Assembly (NCBI RefSeq): GCF_003966125.1
Contig: NZ_RXMA01000014.1
Location: forward strand, 62,001 to 126,000
From: Azospirillum griseum
GTDB lineage: Bacteria > Pseudomonadota > Alphaproteobacteria > Azospirillales > Azospirillaceae
Direction: 5' to 3'
Length of the DNA stretch: 64,000 bases
Positions 26,395 to 34,878 of this stretch are shown here, piece after piece (position 1 is the first letter of the stretch; the number at the start of each line of letters is the position of its first letter). The translations under genes were made by a program, and so were the position numbers. The notes below the pieces were generated by a model. That model searched no databases, had not been told where the DNA came from, and saw only the letters and a list, made by a program, of their open reading frames with translations.

Positions 26395-27546
26395 ATGCGC
26401 CTCTTCAACACGATGATGGGAATCGCCTGCGCGCTGGGACTCGGCGCGTTGGCCGCGACGGCGTTGGCGGCGGACCCGGTGAAGGTGGGATCCGTCCTGT
26501 CCTTGACCGGCGGGGCGTCGAGCTTGGGGGATCCCGAGCTGAAGACCCTGGAAATGATGGTCGAACAGACCAACAAGGCGGGCGGCCTCCTGGGCCGTCC
26601 GGTTGCCTTGGTCCATTACGACGATGGCAGCGAACCCGGCAAGGCCAACGTCCTGGTCAAGCGCCTGATCGAAGACGACAAGGTGGACATGCTGATCGGC
26701 GGAACCACGACCGGGGCCAGCATGGCGATGTACCCGCTGATCGAACGGGCGCAGATCCCGTTCATCTCGCTGGCCGGTGCCCTGGTGATCGTTGAGCCGG
26801 TCAAACACTGGATGTTCAAGGCCGCCCACCATGACCGGATGGTTGGTCAGCGGGTGATGCTGGACATGAAGGCGAAGGGTTACAAAACCATCGCCATGCT
26901 GTCGGACACCAGCGGCTTCGGGCAATCCGCCCGCAAGGAGATGCAGAACGTCGCCCAGAAGGTTGGCATCACCATCGCGGTGGATGAGACGTTCAACCCC
27001 AAGGACACGGACGTCACCGCCCAATTGGCCAAGATCAAGAACACCCCCAACGTCCAGGCCCTGTTCGTCGTCACCTTCGGGCAAGGGGCGGTGGTCGTCA
27101 CCAAGAACGTCGCGCAGCTGGGCATCGATCTGCCGCATTACCAGACCTCCGGCGTGGCGACGCGGGAGTACATCCGCCTGTCGGGTCCGGCCGCCGAAGG
27201 GGTGCGGCTGCCCGCCCCCGTGCTGATGGTCGCCGCCGAACTGCCCGACAGCGACCCGCAAAAGCAGCTCTCCATTGATTACGTCGAGGAGTATGAGGCC
27301 CGCTACAAAACCGATGTGTCCTCGTTCGGAGCCTACGCGCGCGACGCCTGGTTCATCTGGACGAACGCGGTGAAGCAGGCCAAGAGCTTTGACAAGGTCA
27401 AGATTCGCGAGTTCATCGAGAACACGGCGGGCCTTCCCGGCACATCCGGCATCATCAACATGACCCCACAGGACCATCTGGGCCTGGATGTCTCCGGTTT
27501 GAAGATCGTCACGATCAAGAACGGCAATTTCGTGATCGCGAACTGA
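26395..27546 (+). CDS. ABC transporter substrate-binding protein, LivK type
   Basis: The 383-residue protein has a signal peptide (residues 1-25, cut after ATALA) and the type I periplasmic binding fold of Leu/Ile/Val-type receptors (VKVGSVLSLTGGASSLG, then GGTTTGASMAM). Members bind amino acids, aromatic acids or amides. Encoded next to iacR and followed by two permeases and two ATPases, it is a candidate for uptake of IAA or a related aromatic acid, by context only. GGGAGA precedes the ATG. Confidence 0.87.
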   Translation: MRLFNTMMGIACALGLGALAATALAADPVKVGSVLSLTGGASSLGDPELKTLEMMVEQTNKAGGLLGRPVALVHYDDGSEPGKANVLVKRLIEDDKVDMLIGGTTTGASMAMYPLIERAQIPFISLAGALVIVEPVKHWMFKAAHHDRMVGQRVMLDMKAKGYKTIAMLSDTSGFGQSARKEMQNVAQKVGITIAVDETFNPKDTDVTAQLAKIKNTPNVQALFVVTFGQGAVVVTKNVAQLGIDLPHYQTSGVATREYIRLSGPAAEGVRLPAPVLMVAAELPDSDPQKQLSIDYVEEYEARYKTDVSSFGAYARDAWFIWTNAVKQAKSFDKVKIREFIENTAGLPGTSGIINMTPQDHLGLDVSGLKIVTIKNGNFVIAN

Positions 27547-27617
27547 CGCGCTGCCGCCGCCCTCCCCCGTGCGCGGGCAAGTGGACGGCGGCACACCGCC
27601 GAGAGGAGACAGGCTCC

Positions 27618-28493
27618 ATGCTGTCAGAGCTTCTTCAATTCATTCTGTCCGGCGTGACGCTGGGCGCGATGTACACGCTGTCGGCGCTTGGGTTTTCGAT
27701 GATCTACAACGCCAGCGGCGTCATCAACTTCGCCCAGGGCGAGTTCATCATGGTGGGTGGGATGGCGGCCTCCTTTCTGTCGGCGACGGGCGTGCCCTTG
27801 CCGATGGCCTGCGTCGCCGGGGTGATGATCGCGGGGCTGGTCGGGGGCCTGGTCGAACGGTGGGCGGTTGCCCCGGCGCGCGACGCCGAGGTCGCCAGCG
27901 TCATCATCATCACCATCGGCGTGTCGATGATCCTGCGGGGGTTGACGGAAATCCTGCTGGGCAAGCGCCCCCACGCCCTGCCCCATTTTTCCGGCGAAGC
28001 GCCGATCACGGTCCTTGGGGCCACCATCCTGCCGCAAAGCCTGTGGGTGCTGGTGGTCGGCGCGTTGATCGTGCTGGGGCTGAATCTGTTCTTCGGCCGC
28101 ACCCGCATCGGCAAAGGGGTGCTGGCGACCGCCTACGACCGCCTGGCCGCGCAACTGGTGGGGGTGGACGTGCGTCGGGTGTTGACGCTCAGCTTCGTGC
28201 TGTCGGCGGGCATCGGGGCTGTGGGCGGGGTGCTCATCACGCCGATTTCAACGGTGGCCTACGACACCGGCATGATGCTGGGGCTGAAAGGATTCGTCGC
28301 GGCGACGCTGGGCGGGTTGGGCAGCGGGCCGGGCGCTGTGGCTGGCGGGCTGTTCCTTGGCCTGATCGAGGCGTTGACCGCCGGTTACATCTCCTCCGCC
28401 TACAAGGATGCGGTCCCCTTCGTGCTGGTGTTCATCGTTCTGGTGCTGCGCCCGCAAGGGCTGCTGGGCACCAAACCGACGGATCGGATCTGA
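27618..28493 (+). CDS. ABC transporter permease, LivH type
   Basis: This 291-residue membrane protein has about eight hydrophobic segments and the LivH hallmarks LGAMYTLSALGFSMIYNASGVINFAQGEF near the start and LGGLGSGPGAVAGG in the coupling region. It is one of the two permease subunits of the LIV-type transporter. GAGAGGAGAC precedes the ATG. The gene lies 71 bp after the binding protein gene and 3 bp before the second permease. Confidence 0.9.
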   Translation: MLSELLQFILSGVTLGAMYTLSALGFSMIYNASGVINFAQGEFIMVGGMAASFLSATGVPLPMACVAGVMIAGLVGGLVERWAVAPARDAEVASVIIITIGVSMILRGLTEILLGKRPHALPHFSGEAPITVLGATILPQSLWVLVVGALIVLGLNLFFGRTRIGKGVLATAYDRLAAQLVGVDVRRVLTLSFVLSAGIGAVGGVLITPISTVAYDTGMMLGLKGFVAATLGGLGSGPGAVAGGLFLGLIEALTAGYISSAYKDAVPFVLVFIVLVLRPQGLLGTKPTDRI

Positions 28494-28496
28494 CCC

Positions 28497-29498
28497 ATGA
28501 CGCAGATTTCCCAATCACCCGCGCCGCGCGCCGCCCGGTCCAACACCGGACGTTTCATCGGTCTGGCGACGCTGACCACGGTTGTGGCGCTGCTGCCGCT
28601 GGCGCTGCCCAACGCCTTTTACGTCGATGTGGCGATCCGCATCGCCATCCTGGCGGTGAACGGCATCGCGCTCAATCTGCTGATGGGCTACACCGGGCAA
28701 ATCAGCCTGGGCCATGCGGGCTTTTTTGGTTTGGGGGCCTATGGGTCCGCCGTGCTGACCGCACATTTCGGCTGGTCGCCCCTGTGGGCGCTGCTGGCCG
28801 CCGCCGCGATGACGGCGGTGATCGCCTGGGGCGTGGCGCGCGTCATCCTGCGCCTGCGCGGCCATTATCTGGCCATGGCCACCTTGGGGCTTGGCATCAT
28901 CATCTCGATCGTCCTGAGCAACGAAACGGCGTGGACCGGTGGTCCCGACGGCATGGCGGTGGACAGCTTCAGCCTGTTCGGCGTCCCCCTGTCCGGGGAG
29001 CGGCGCTGGTACTGGGTGTTTGGCGGGCTGCTGATCGGCACCGTGATCCTGGCGCAGAACCTCATCGATTCCCCCGCCGGGCGGGCGTTGCAGGCGCTGC
29101 ACGGATCGGAAACCGCCGCGTCTGTGGCGGGCATCGATGTGGGACGCCGCAAGGTCGGCGTGTTCGTTCTCTCGGCCACAGTCGCGGCGGTGATGGGCAG
29201 CCTGTCGGCGCACTATGCCGGTTACATCAACCCAGGCATCGCGGGCTTTCTGCAATCGGTGGAGCTGGTCATCATCGTGGTGCTGGGCGGGATGGCCTCG
29301 ATCTACGGGTCGATTTTCGGGGCGGTGGTCATGGGGCTGCTGCCGCAACTCCTGGCCGGGTACGAAGGGTGGGATTCGGTCCTGTTCGGCCTGATCATGG
29401 TGGTGACGATGATCGTCCTGCCGCGCGGCGTCGTGCCCAGCCTGACCGCGCGCCTGCGCTCCACCCGCTTTGGAACCAAGGGGAACGCGCCATGCTGA
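28497..29498 (+). CDS. ABC transporter permease, LivM type
   Basis: The 333-residue protein has about nine membrane segments and the LivM motif GYTGQISLGHAGFFGLGAYG, plus a coupling helix region (LGGMASIYGSIFGAVV). It pairs with the LivH-type permease. It overlaps the downstream ATPase gene by 7 bp. There are no unusual features. Confidence 0.9.
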   Translation: MTQISQSPAPRAARSNTGRFIGLATLTTVVALLPLALPNAFYVDVAIRIAILAVNGIALNLLMGYTGQISLGHAGFFGLGAYGSAVLTAHFGWSPLWALLAAAAMTAVIAWGVARVILRLRGHYLAMATLGLGIIISIVLSNETAWTGGPDGMAVDSFSLFGVPLSGERRWYWVFGGLLIGTVILAQNLIDSPAGRALQALHGSETAASVAGIDVGRRKVGVFVLSATVAAVMGSLSAHYAGYINPGIAGFLQSVELVIIVVLGGMASIYGSIFGAVVMGLLPQLLAGYEGWDSVLFGLIMVVTMIVLPRGVVPSLTARLRSTRFGTKGNAPC

Positions 29499-30256
29499 CG
29501 GTTGCCAATCTGTCCAAACAGTTCGGCGGGGTTCACGCGGTCCAGGATGTGAGCTTCACCATTCCGCAGGGCTGCGTCTATTCGGTGATCGGTCCGAACG
29601 GCGCTGGCAAGACGACGCTGTTCAACCTGATTTCCGGTCTGTACACCCCGACCTCCGGCAGCATCCGGTTCGAAGGGCAGGACATCAGCGGGCAGGCCCC
29701 GGACCGGCTGGCCAGACGGGGTATGAGCCGCACCTTTCAAAACCTGCAAATCTGCAAGAACCTCAGCGCCATCGACAATGTGATGGTCGGCGCGCATCTG
29801 ACCCTGAACGCCAGCATGTTCGCGGGCATGTTCCGCTGGCCGGGCCTGGCCCGCGCCGACCGGGCTTGCCGCGAGCGGGCCGCCGCGCTGATGGAACGGG
29901 TGGGGTGTGGGGACTTCATCACCGCTGACGCCGCCGCCATGCCCTATGGTGCCCTGAAGCGGTTGGAGATCGCCCGCGCCTTGGCCTCCGACCCGAAGAT
30001 CCTGTTTTTGGACGAACCGGCGGCGGGGTTGAACCACACCGAAACCCACAGCGTTCAAACGCTGGTGGCGGAGCTGGCCCGGTCCGGCTTGACCGTGGTG
30101 GTGGTCGAGCATGACATGAAGCTGGTGATGAGCGTGTCAGACCGCATTCTGGTTCTGAATTATGGCCGTCGTCTGGCCGAGGGAACCCCCGCCGACATTC
30201 GCGAAAACCCGGATGTGATCGCCGCCTATCTGGGTGCCGACACCGAGGAGGAATGA
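29492..30256 (+). CDS. ABC transporter ATP-binding protein, LivG type
   Basis: The 254-residue ATPase starts at ATG 29492. It has Walker A GPNGAGKTT near residue 37, the LivG-type insertion with SRTFQNLQICKNLS, Walker B ILFLDEPAAGLN and a terminal switch histidine (VEHDM). The classical LSGGQ signature is replaced by MPYGALKRLE, which is normal for LivG. It overlaps the next gene, the unusual hemerythrin-LivF fusion, by 4 bp. Confidence 0.9.
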   Translation: MLTVANLSKQFGGVHAVQDVSFTIPQGCVYSVIGPNGAGKTTLFNLISGLYTPTSGSIRFEGQDISGQAPDRLARRGMSRTFQNLQICKNLSAIDNVMVGAHLTLNASMFAGMFRWPGLARADRACRERAAALMERVGCGDFITADAAAMPYGALKRLEIARALASDPKILFLDEPAAGLNHTETHSVQTLVAELARSGLTVVVVEHDMKLVMSVSDRILVLNYGRRLAEGTPADIRENPDVIAAYLGADTEEE

Positions 30257-31590
30257 TCCCCATGCGCGCGCTTGCCATCATCGCGGCGGAACACCGCAAC
30301 ATGCGTCTGGTCGCCGGGGCCTTGTCGGTTCTGGGCGACCGCTTCGCCACCGGTTCGGCCGACGAGGCCAGCCTCCACACCGTCGAACTGGTCGCCGACT
30401 ATTTCGAGGCTTACGGCGACCACTGCCATCACGCCCGCGAAACCGACGTGCTGTTCGCGCGGATGCGCGCGCGCAGCGATCAGGGAACGGCGATGCTCGA
30501 CCGCCTCGACCAGGAGCATCAGGGCGCGCACCGCCACCTTGCCCGGTTGCGCCATTTCGCCAGCAACCCCAACCGTTATGACGTCAAAAATCTGACCGAT
30601 CTGGCCGCCGAGATCCGTCATTTCCGCCAGCATCTGGACGATCATTTGCGGGTTGAGGAGGAGGACTGCTTCCCCCTGGCCAGCGCGGTGCTGACCGCCG
30701 AGGATTGGACGGCGATCGACGCCGCCTTCGCCGCCCGCAGCGACCCGCTGGATCACGCCGATCCGGCGGAAACCGTGGCACTCCTGCGCGCCCGGATCAC
30801 GCAATTGCTGCCGTCGCCGGAAGGATTCGGGGCGCGGACCGACCACGCCCCCATCGCCCTGAAACCGCCCTCCGCCCCCGGCGAGGCGCTGCTGGCGGTG
30901 GATGGGCTGACCAGCGCCTACAGCCGCATCCAGGTGCTGCATGGCGTGTCCATCCAGGTGGCGGCGGGGCAATTGGTGGCGTTGGTCGGTGCCAACGGCG
31001 CGGGAAAGACCACCCTGCTGCGCTGCATCTCCGGGGTGCAGCCCGTCACCGCCGGGTCGGTCCGGATGCAGGGAAAGCCGATCACGGACGCCCGCCCGGA
31101 CGCGCGGGTGCGGGCCGGTCTGTGCCAGGTGCCGGAGGGGCGGCATGTGTTCGCCCCGATGACCATCGAGGACAATCTGCGGATGGGGGCCTACACCCGC
31201 CCGACCGACGAGATCCGTGAGCGTTTGGAGGAGGTGTTCACCCTCTTTCCGATCCTGCGCGAACGGCGCGACCAACCCGCCGGCGTCCTGTCGGGAGGGC
31301 AGCAGCAGATGGTCGCCTTGGGCCGCGCCCTGATGGGAAAACCCACACTCCTGCTGCTCGACGAGCCGAGCATGGGGCTGGCGCCGCTGATCGTCGCCGA
31401 CATCTTCCGCATCGTCCGCATGCTGCGGGACGCGGGCATGACCATTCTGCTGGTGGAGCAGAACGCGCGGGCGGCGCTGTCCATCGCCGATCACGCCTAT
31501 GTCATGGAATCCGGGCGGATTGCCTTGCAGGGACCGGGCCGGGATTTGCTGAAGAACGATGAGGTCCGGCGCGCGTATCTTGGCATGTAG
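30253..31590 (+). CDS. Hemerythrin domain fused to LivF-type ABC ATPase
   Basis: This 445-residue protein is a fusion. Residues 1-150 form a four-helix HHE hemerythrin domain with a complete candidate di-iron set: H14, H59 and E63 (HHARE), H89 and H93 (HQGAH), H127 and H131, and E135 (HLRVEEED). After a linker (about 185-212), residues 213-445 are a full LivF ATPase with Walker A GANGAGKTT (246-254), signature LSGGQQQ, Walker B LLLLDEPSMGL and VEQN. LivF proteins are normally about 235 residues without such a domain. The start overlaps livG (ATGA). An internal GTG at 30898 (V216) could also initiate a LivF-only form. Hemerythrins bind oxygen or sense iron, so oxygen- or redox-gated transport is inferred. 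Confidence 0.88.
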   Translation: MIPMRALAIIAAEHRNMRLVAGALSVLGDRFATGSADEASLHTVELVADYFEAYGDHCHHARETDVLFARMRARSDQGTAMLDRLDQEHQGAHRHLARLRHFASNPNRYDVKNLTDLAAEIRHFRQHLDDHLRVEEEDCFPLASAVLTAEDWTAIDAAFAARSDPLDHADPAETVALLRARITQLLPSPEGFGARTDHAPIALKPPSAPGEALLAVDGLTSAYSRIQVLHGVSIQVAAGQLVALVGANGAGKTTLLRCISGVQPVTAGSVRMQGKPITDARPDARVRAGLCQVPEGRHVFAPMTIEDNLRMGAYTRPTDEIRERLEEVFTLFPILRERRDQPAGVLSGGQQQMVALGRALMGKPTLLLLDEPSMGLAPLIVADIFRIVRMLRDAGMTILLVEQNARAALSIADHAYVMESGRIALQGPGRDLLKNDEVRRAYLGM

Positions 31591-31641
31591 CCGCCGGGGG
31601 GCTGCTTTCGGGGACGCCGTGGGCGGACGAATTTGATATGG

Positions 31642-32772
31642 ATGGTCAACCAGCCGCAGGTCCCGAACGACGCCCACAACCGATACCCACAACCGATGCC
31701 GAAGACCACGCCCCCCGACGAAGAACCCAAGATCTGGGCGATGGTGACGCAAAGCCTGATCGACGCGTTGAAGGCGCGCGGCTGCGCGCCCGATGCGCTG
31801 CTCGACCGCTTCGGGCTGTCAGAGACGACGCCGCTGGATCCCTATCGGGACATTCCCCTGCGCCAGTATGTGGCGGCGTTCGAAGCGGCGGCGGCCTATG
31901 TCGGCGACAGCCATTTCGGTTTGTCCATCGCACGGAATCTGTCGCCGCTGACGCTTGGCCCGGTCGGGCTGCTCTTCACCAGCGCCCCCACCCTGGGCGC
32001 GGCCTTGACAGGATTCATCGATTACAATTGGCTGGTTCAGCAGGGCACAAGTTGCCGCATGACGCGCGACGGCGACACGTGTGTGTTTCGATACCGCATT
32101 GAGGACAAAAGAATCTTTCCACGTCGCCACGACGCCGAATTCTCGCTGGCCATTGTGGTGGAGATGATGCGATCGCGGGCCGGGGCCGCGTGGCGGCCGT
32201 TGGAGGTTCATTTCGAACACGCAGCCCCGGCCAATCTGCAACCCCACAACGCCTTTTTCAAAGCCCCGCTGTACTTCAACCAACCCGCCAACGAATTGAT
32301 GTTCCCGGTCAAGGATCTGGCCTTGTCCGGCAACGGCGGGGACCACAGGGTCTATGGCATTGTGGAGCATTATCTCGGGATGCTGCGCGAACGGGCCGTG
32401 CCCGCGCGGTCGGTGGAGGACAAGGTCCGCCGCATGGCCTCCGACCATTTTCCGGGTGACGGTTGTTTCAACATGACGTCCACGGCGCAATCCTTGGGCC
32501 TGTCGACCAGCACCCTGCAACGCGCCTTGCGCAAATCCGGCGGCAGTTTTTCAACGATCAAGCAGGACAAGCGGCGCGCTCTGACGGAGAATTACCTCGT
32601 CGATTCCGATCTTTCGATAACGGAAATCGCCCATGTTCTCGGTTACGCGGACGGAGCCTGCTTCACCCGCGCCTGCCGCCGTTGGTTCGGCATGACGCCG
32701 TCCATGTACCGCAAGCAGCAGCAGGCTGCCCGCCGGTCATCGGACGCAACGATCCCAACGCCAACCACCTGA
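31642..32772 (+). CDS. AraC-family regulator with arabinose-binding-type N-domain
   Basis: The protein is about 376 residues from ATG 31642; ATG 31696 is an alternative start that better matches where conservation begins (EEPKIWAMVTQ). It has an OruR-like effector domain and a C-terminal AraC DNA-binding domain (MTSTAQSLGLSTSTLQRALR, then ITEIAHVLGYADGACFTRAC). It resembles the AraC protein at 10248 in layout and motifs. It lies between the ABC transporter and the cyclodeaminase-RidA-oxidase operon and probably controls the latter. Confidence 0.85.
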   Translation: MVNQPQVPNDAHNRYPQPMPKTTPPDEEPKIWAMVTQSLIDALKARGCAPDALLDRFGLSETTPLDPYRDIPLRQYVAAFEAAAAYVGDSHFGLSIARNLSPLTLGPVGLLFTSAPTLGAALTGFIDYNWLVQQGTSCRMTRDGDTCVFRYRIEDKRIFPRRHDAEFSLAIVVEMMRSRAGAAWRPLEVHFEHAAPANLQPHNAFFKAPLYFNQPANELMFPVKDLALSGNGGDHRVYGIVEHYLGMLRERAVPARSVEDKVRRMASDHFPGDGCFNMTSTAQSLGLSTSTLQRALRKSGGSFSTIKQDKRRALTENYLVDSDLSITEIAHVLGYADGACFTRACRRWFGMTPSMYRKQQQAARRSSDATIPTPTT

Positions 32773-33155
32773 CCAGGCAAGCGCCCCCACCCTCCCCATC
32801 ACGGTGATGCCCCCTCGCGGTTGGCGAAATCGCGGTCGCACGTCCGCTCGCTGGCACGATGAACGGGCAACACAAAATCGACATGTGACCTGAAATATCA
32901 AAAGAATGATTTGTTCGATCAAGCGGTTTCGGTCCATTTCCCAAATCTTGATTGGGCGGATGATCTGTCGGCGGCCTCAGCAGTGAAGCGGCTATCCGGT
33001 TTGCCGCAGCAGCACCAACCGCAACAATTCATGAAAAAACCAAAGAGGTTTCCGCCATCGGAAACTTCGGATTCGCTGAAACGATCAACACTCGCATCGG
33101 ATTTCTTGGCTTTCTTCCCAACATCACTCCCACGCCATCAGGAAAGACAATCACC
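32773..33155. other. Intergenic region before the cyclodeaminase-like operon
   Basis: No gene is supported in these 383 bp. The region has lower GC than its surroundings and contains the near-perfect palindrome at 33048-33065. It presumably carries the promoter of the operon starting at 33156. Confidence 0.55.
33048..33065. promoter_or_regulatory. Palindrome upstream of the cyclodeaminase-like operon
   Basis: GTTTCCG and CGGAAAC flank CCAT; extended to 10-bp arms the match is 9 of 10. It lies about 90 bp before the ATG at 33156 and could be an operator or a leader hairpin. AraC proteins usually bind direct repeats, so the adjacent AraC is not an obvious partner. Confidence 0.4.
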
Positions 33156-34295
33156 ATGAGCGACCTGCCCAAGATCGATTTCCTCTATCTTTCGGAACAG
33201 GACATGATCAAAGCGGGCGTGACCGATATGGCCGCGTGCGTGGACACGATGGAGGATATGTTTGTCCTGCTTCACACCGGCGATTACCGGATGGCGGGGG
33301 CAAACAACGACTCCCACGGTGCCATGATCGTCTTCCCGGAACAGTCGCCGTTTCCGAACATGCCAAAACCCACAGCGGACCGGCGTTTCATGGCGATGCC
33401 CGCCTATCTCGGCGGCCAATACTGCACCGCCGGCATGAAATGGTATGGCTCCAACATTGCCAATCGCGACAAAGGTCTGCCCCGCTCCATTCTGATGTTC
33501 ACGCTGAACGACGCCGACACCGGGGCACCGCTGGCTCACATGTCGGCCAACCTGCTGTCCGCCTATCGGACGGGCGCGGTTCCCGGTGTCGGCGCGCGTC
33601 ATTTGGCCCGCAAGGGGTCCAAGGTCGTCGGTGTTTACGGTCCCGGCGTCATGGCCAAGACTTCGCTGGCGGCGTTCATGGCAACCTGTCCGAACATCGA
33701 CACCGTAAAGGTCCAGGGGCGCGGACAAAGGAGCCTCGACAGCTTCATATCCTGGGTGACGGAGACCTACCCGCAGATCACCACGGTCGAAATCGTTCAC
33801 GACATCGAGCAGATCGTCCGTGGTTCCGACATCGTGACCTACTGCGCGTCCGGTGAGACCGGCGACGTTTCCAAATACCCGATGGTCAAGCGCGCGTGGG
33901 TCAAGCCGGGGGCCTTTCTGTCGATGCCGGCCTCCTGCGACATCGACGCGGGCATGGAACAGGCTGACGTCCGCAAGGTGATGGACAACATCGGCCTCTA
34001 CGAGGCGTGGTTCGAGGAACTGCCCAAACCCGCTCACGTCCATGTTCCGGTGATCGGCGTGCGCTTCATGGACATGATCCACGAAGGCAAAATGAGCCGC
34101 GACGCCCTGGAGGATCTCGGCGCGATCTGCGCCGGTGCCAAGCCCGGCCGCCAGAACGACGAGGAAATCATCATCCTGTCGGTGGGCGGCATGCCTGTCG
34201 AAGACGTGGCGTGGGGCACGGTGGTCTACCGGAACGCCGTTGCCAAGGGCATCGGCGTCACGCTGAACCTGTGGGACACCCCGGTCCTGCGCTGA
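33156..34295 (+). CDS. Ornithine cyclodeaminase/mu-crystallin family protein
   Basis: The 379-residue protein has the OCD/mu-crystallin fold: a substrate-binding N-domain with KWYGSN, a motif SAYRTGAVPGVGARHLARKG and a Rossmann NAD(P) domain (VVGVYGPGVMAKT). Family members are cyclodeaminases, imine reductases or ketimine-binding proteins. It is longer than usual (320-350) through a C-terminal extension. From memory, close relatives are named tyramine oxidase subunit B in databases; I cannot verify this. It heads a three-gene set with RidA and a FAD amine oxidase, pointing to imine chemistry. AGGAAAG precedes the ATG. Confidence 0.8.
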   Translation: MSDLPKIDFLYLSEQDMIKAGVTDMAACVDTMEDMFVLLHTGDYRMAGANNDSHGAMIVFPEQSPFPNMPKPTADRRFMAMPAYLGGQYCTAGMKWYGSNIANRDKGLPRSILMFTLNDADTGAPLAHMSANLLSAYRTGAVPGVGARHLARKGSKVVGVYGPGVMAKTSLAAFMATCPNIDTVKVQGRGQRSLDSFISWVTETYPQITTVEIVHDIEQIVRGSDIVTYCASGETGDVSKYPMVKRAWVKPGAFLSMPASCDIDAGMEQADVRKVMDNIGLYEAWFEELPKPAHVHVPVIGVRFMDMIHEGKMSRDALEDLGAICAGAKPGRQNDEEIIILSVGGMPVEDVAWGTVVYRNAVAKGIGVTLNLWDTPVLR

Positions 34296-34402
34296 CGTCG
34301 GCGGATCGCTGCCGCGTCCTGGCCAATGGCGCAGCCCTGCCATCCCCCACACCCACATCCCGGCGGATCGCCCGGTCCGCCCCTGCCTCGGGACGACACC
34401 CA

Positions 34403-34825
34403 ATGGTGAAAATCGTAAAGGTCAAATCCGGCAACAAGCTGGAAGAAACCAGCAGCTACTCGCGCATCGTCATGGTCGATGATTGGATCTTTGTGTCCAA
34501 CACGGCGGGCCGGAATCCCCTCACCAAGGACATCCCGGCGGACGTGAGCGAACAAACCCGTCAGGTGTTCGCAAACATCGAACGCGCGCTTCAGGGGGTC
34601 AACGCCAGCCTGGCCGACGTGATTTCGACGCGGGTCTTCATCCAGAATCCGGAGGACACACCGACGGTCATGGGCATCTTCGGCAACGTCTTCCGCAACG
34701 TTGATCCCACGACAACGGTGACATGCCCACCCCTCGGCTCCTCCGTCTACAAGGTCGAGATCGAGGTCACGGCCTACCGTGGCAGCGGTCAGGCAGAGGT
34801 GGAACGCCTCACCCTCTCGCCCTGA
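34403..34825 (+). CDS. RidA/YjgF-family protein
   Basis: This 140-residue protein has the RidA trimer fold markers (VDDWIFVSNTAGRNP, then VISTRVFIQNPEDTP and the C-terminal VEIEVTAY). RidA proteins hydrolyse reactive enamines/imines released by amine-oxidising or PLP enzymes. The start is the ATG at 34403, in the 107-bp gap after the cyclodeaminase-like gene. It sits immediately before a FAD amine oxidase whose imine product would be a fitting substrate. Confidence 0.87.
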   Translation: MVKIVKVKSGNKLEETSSYSRIVMVDDWIFVSNTAGRNPLTKDIPADVSEQTRQVFANIERALQGVNASLADVISTRVFIQNPEDTPTVMGIFGNVFRNVDPTTTVTCPPLGSSVYKVEIEVTAYRGSGQAEVERLTLSP

Positions 34826-34878
34826 TGGGCTGTCGCCCGCCGTCCCATTCAGCCGCCATCCCATCAAGGACACCGCCC

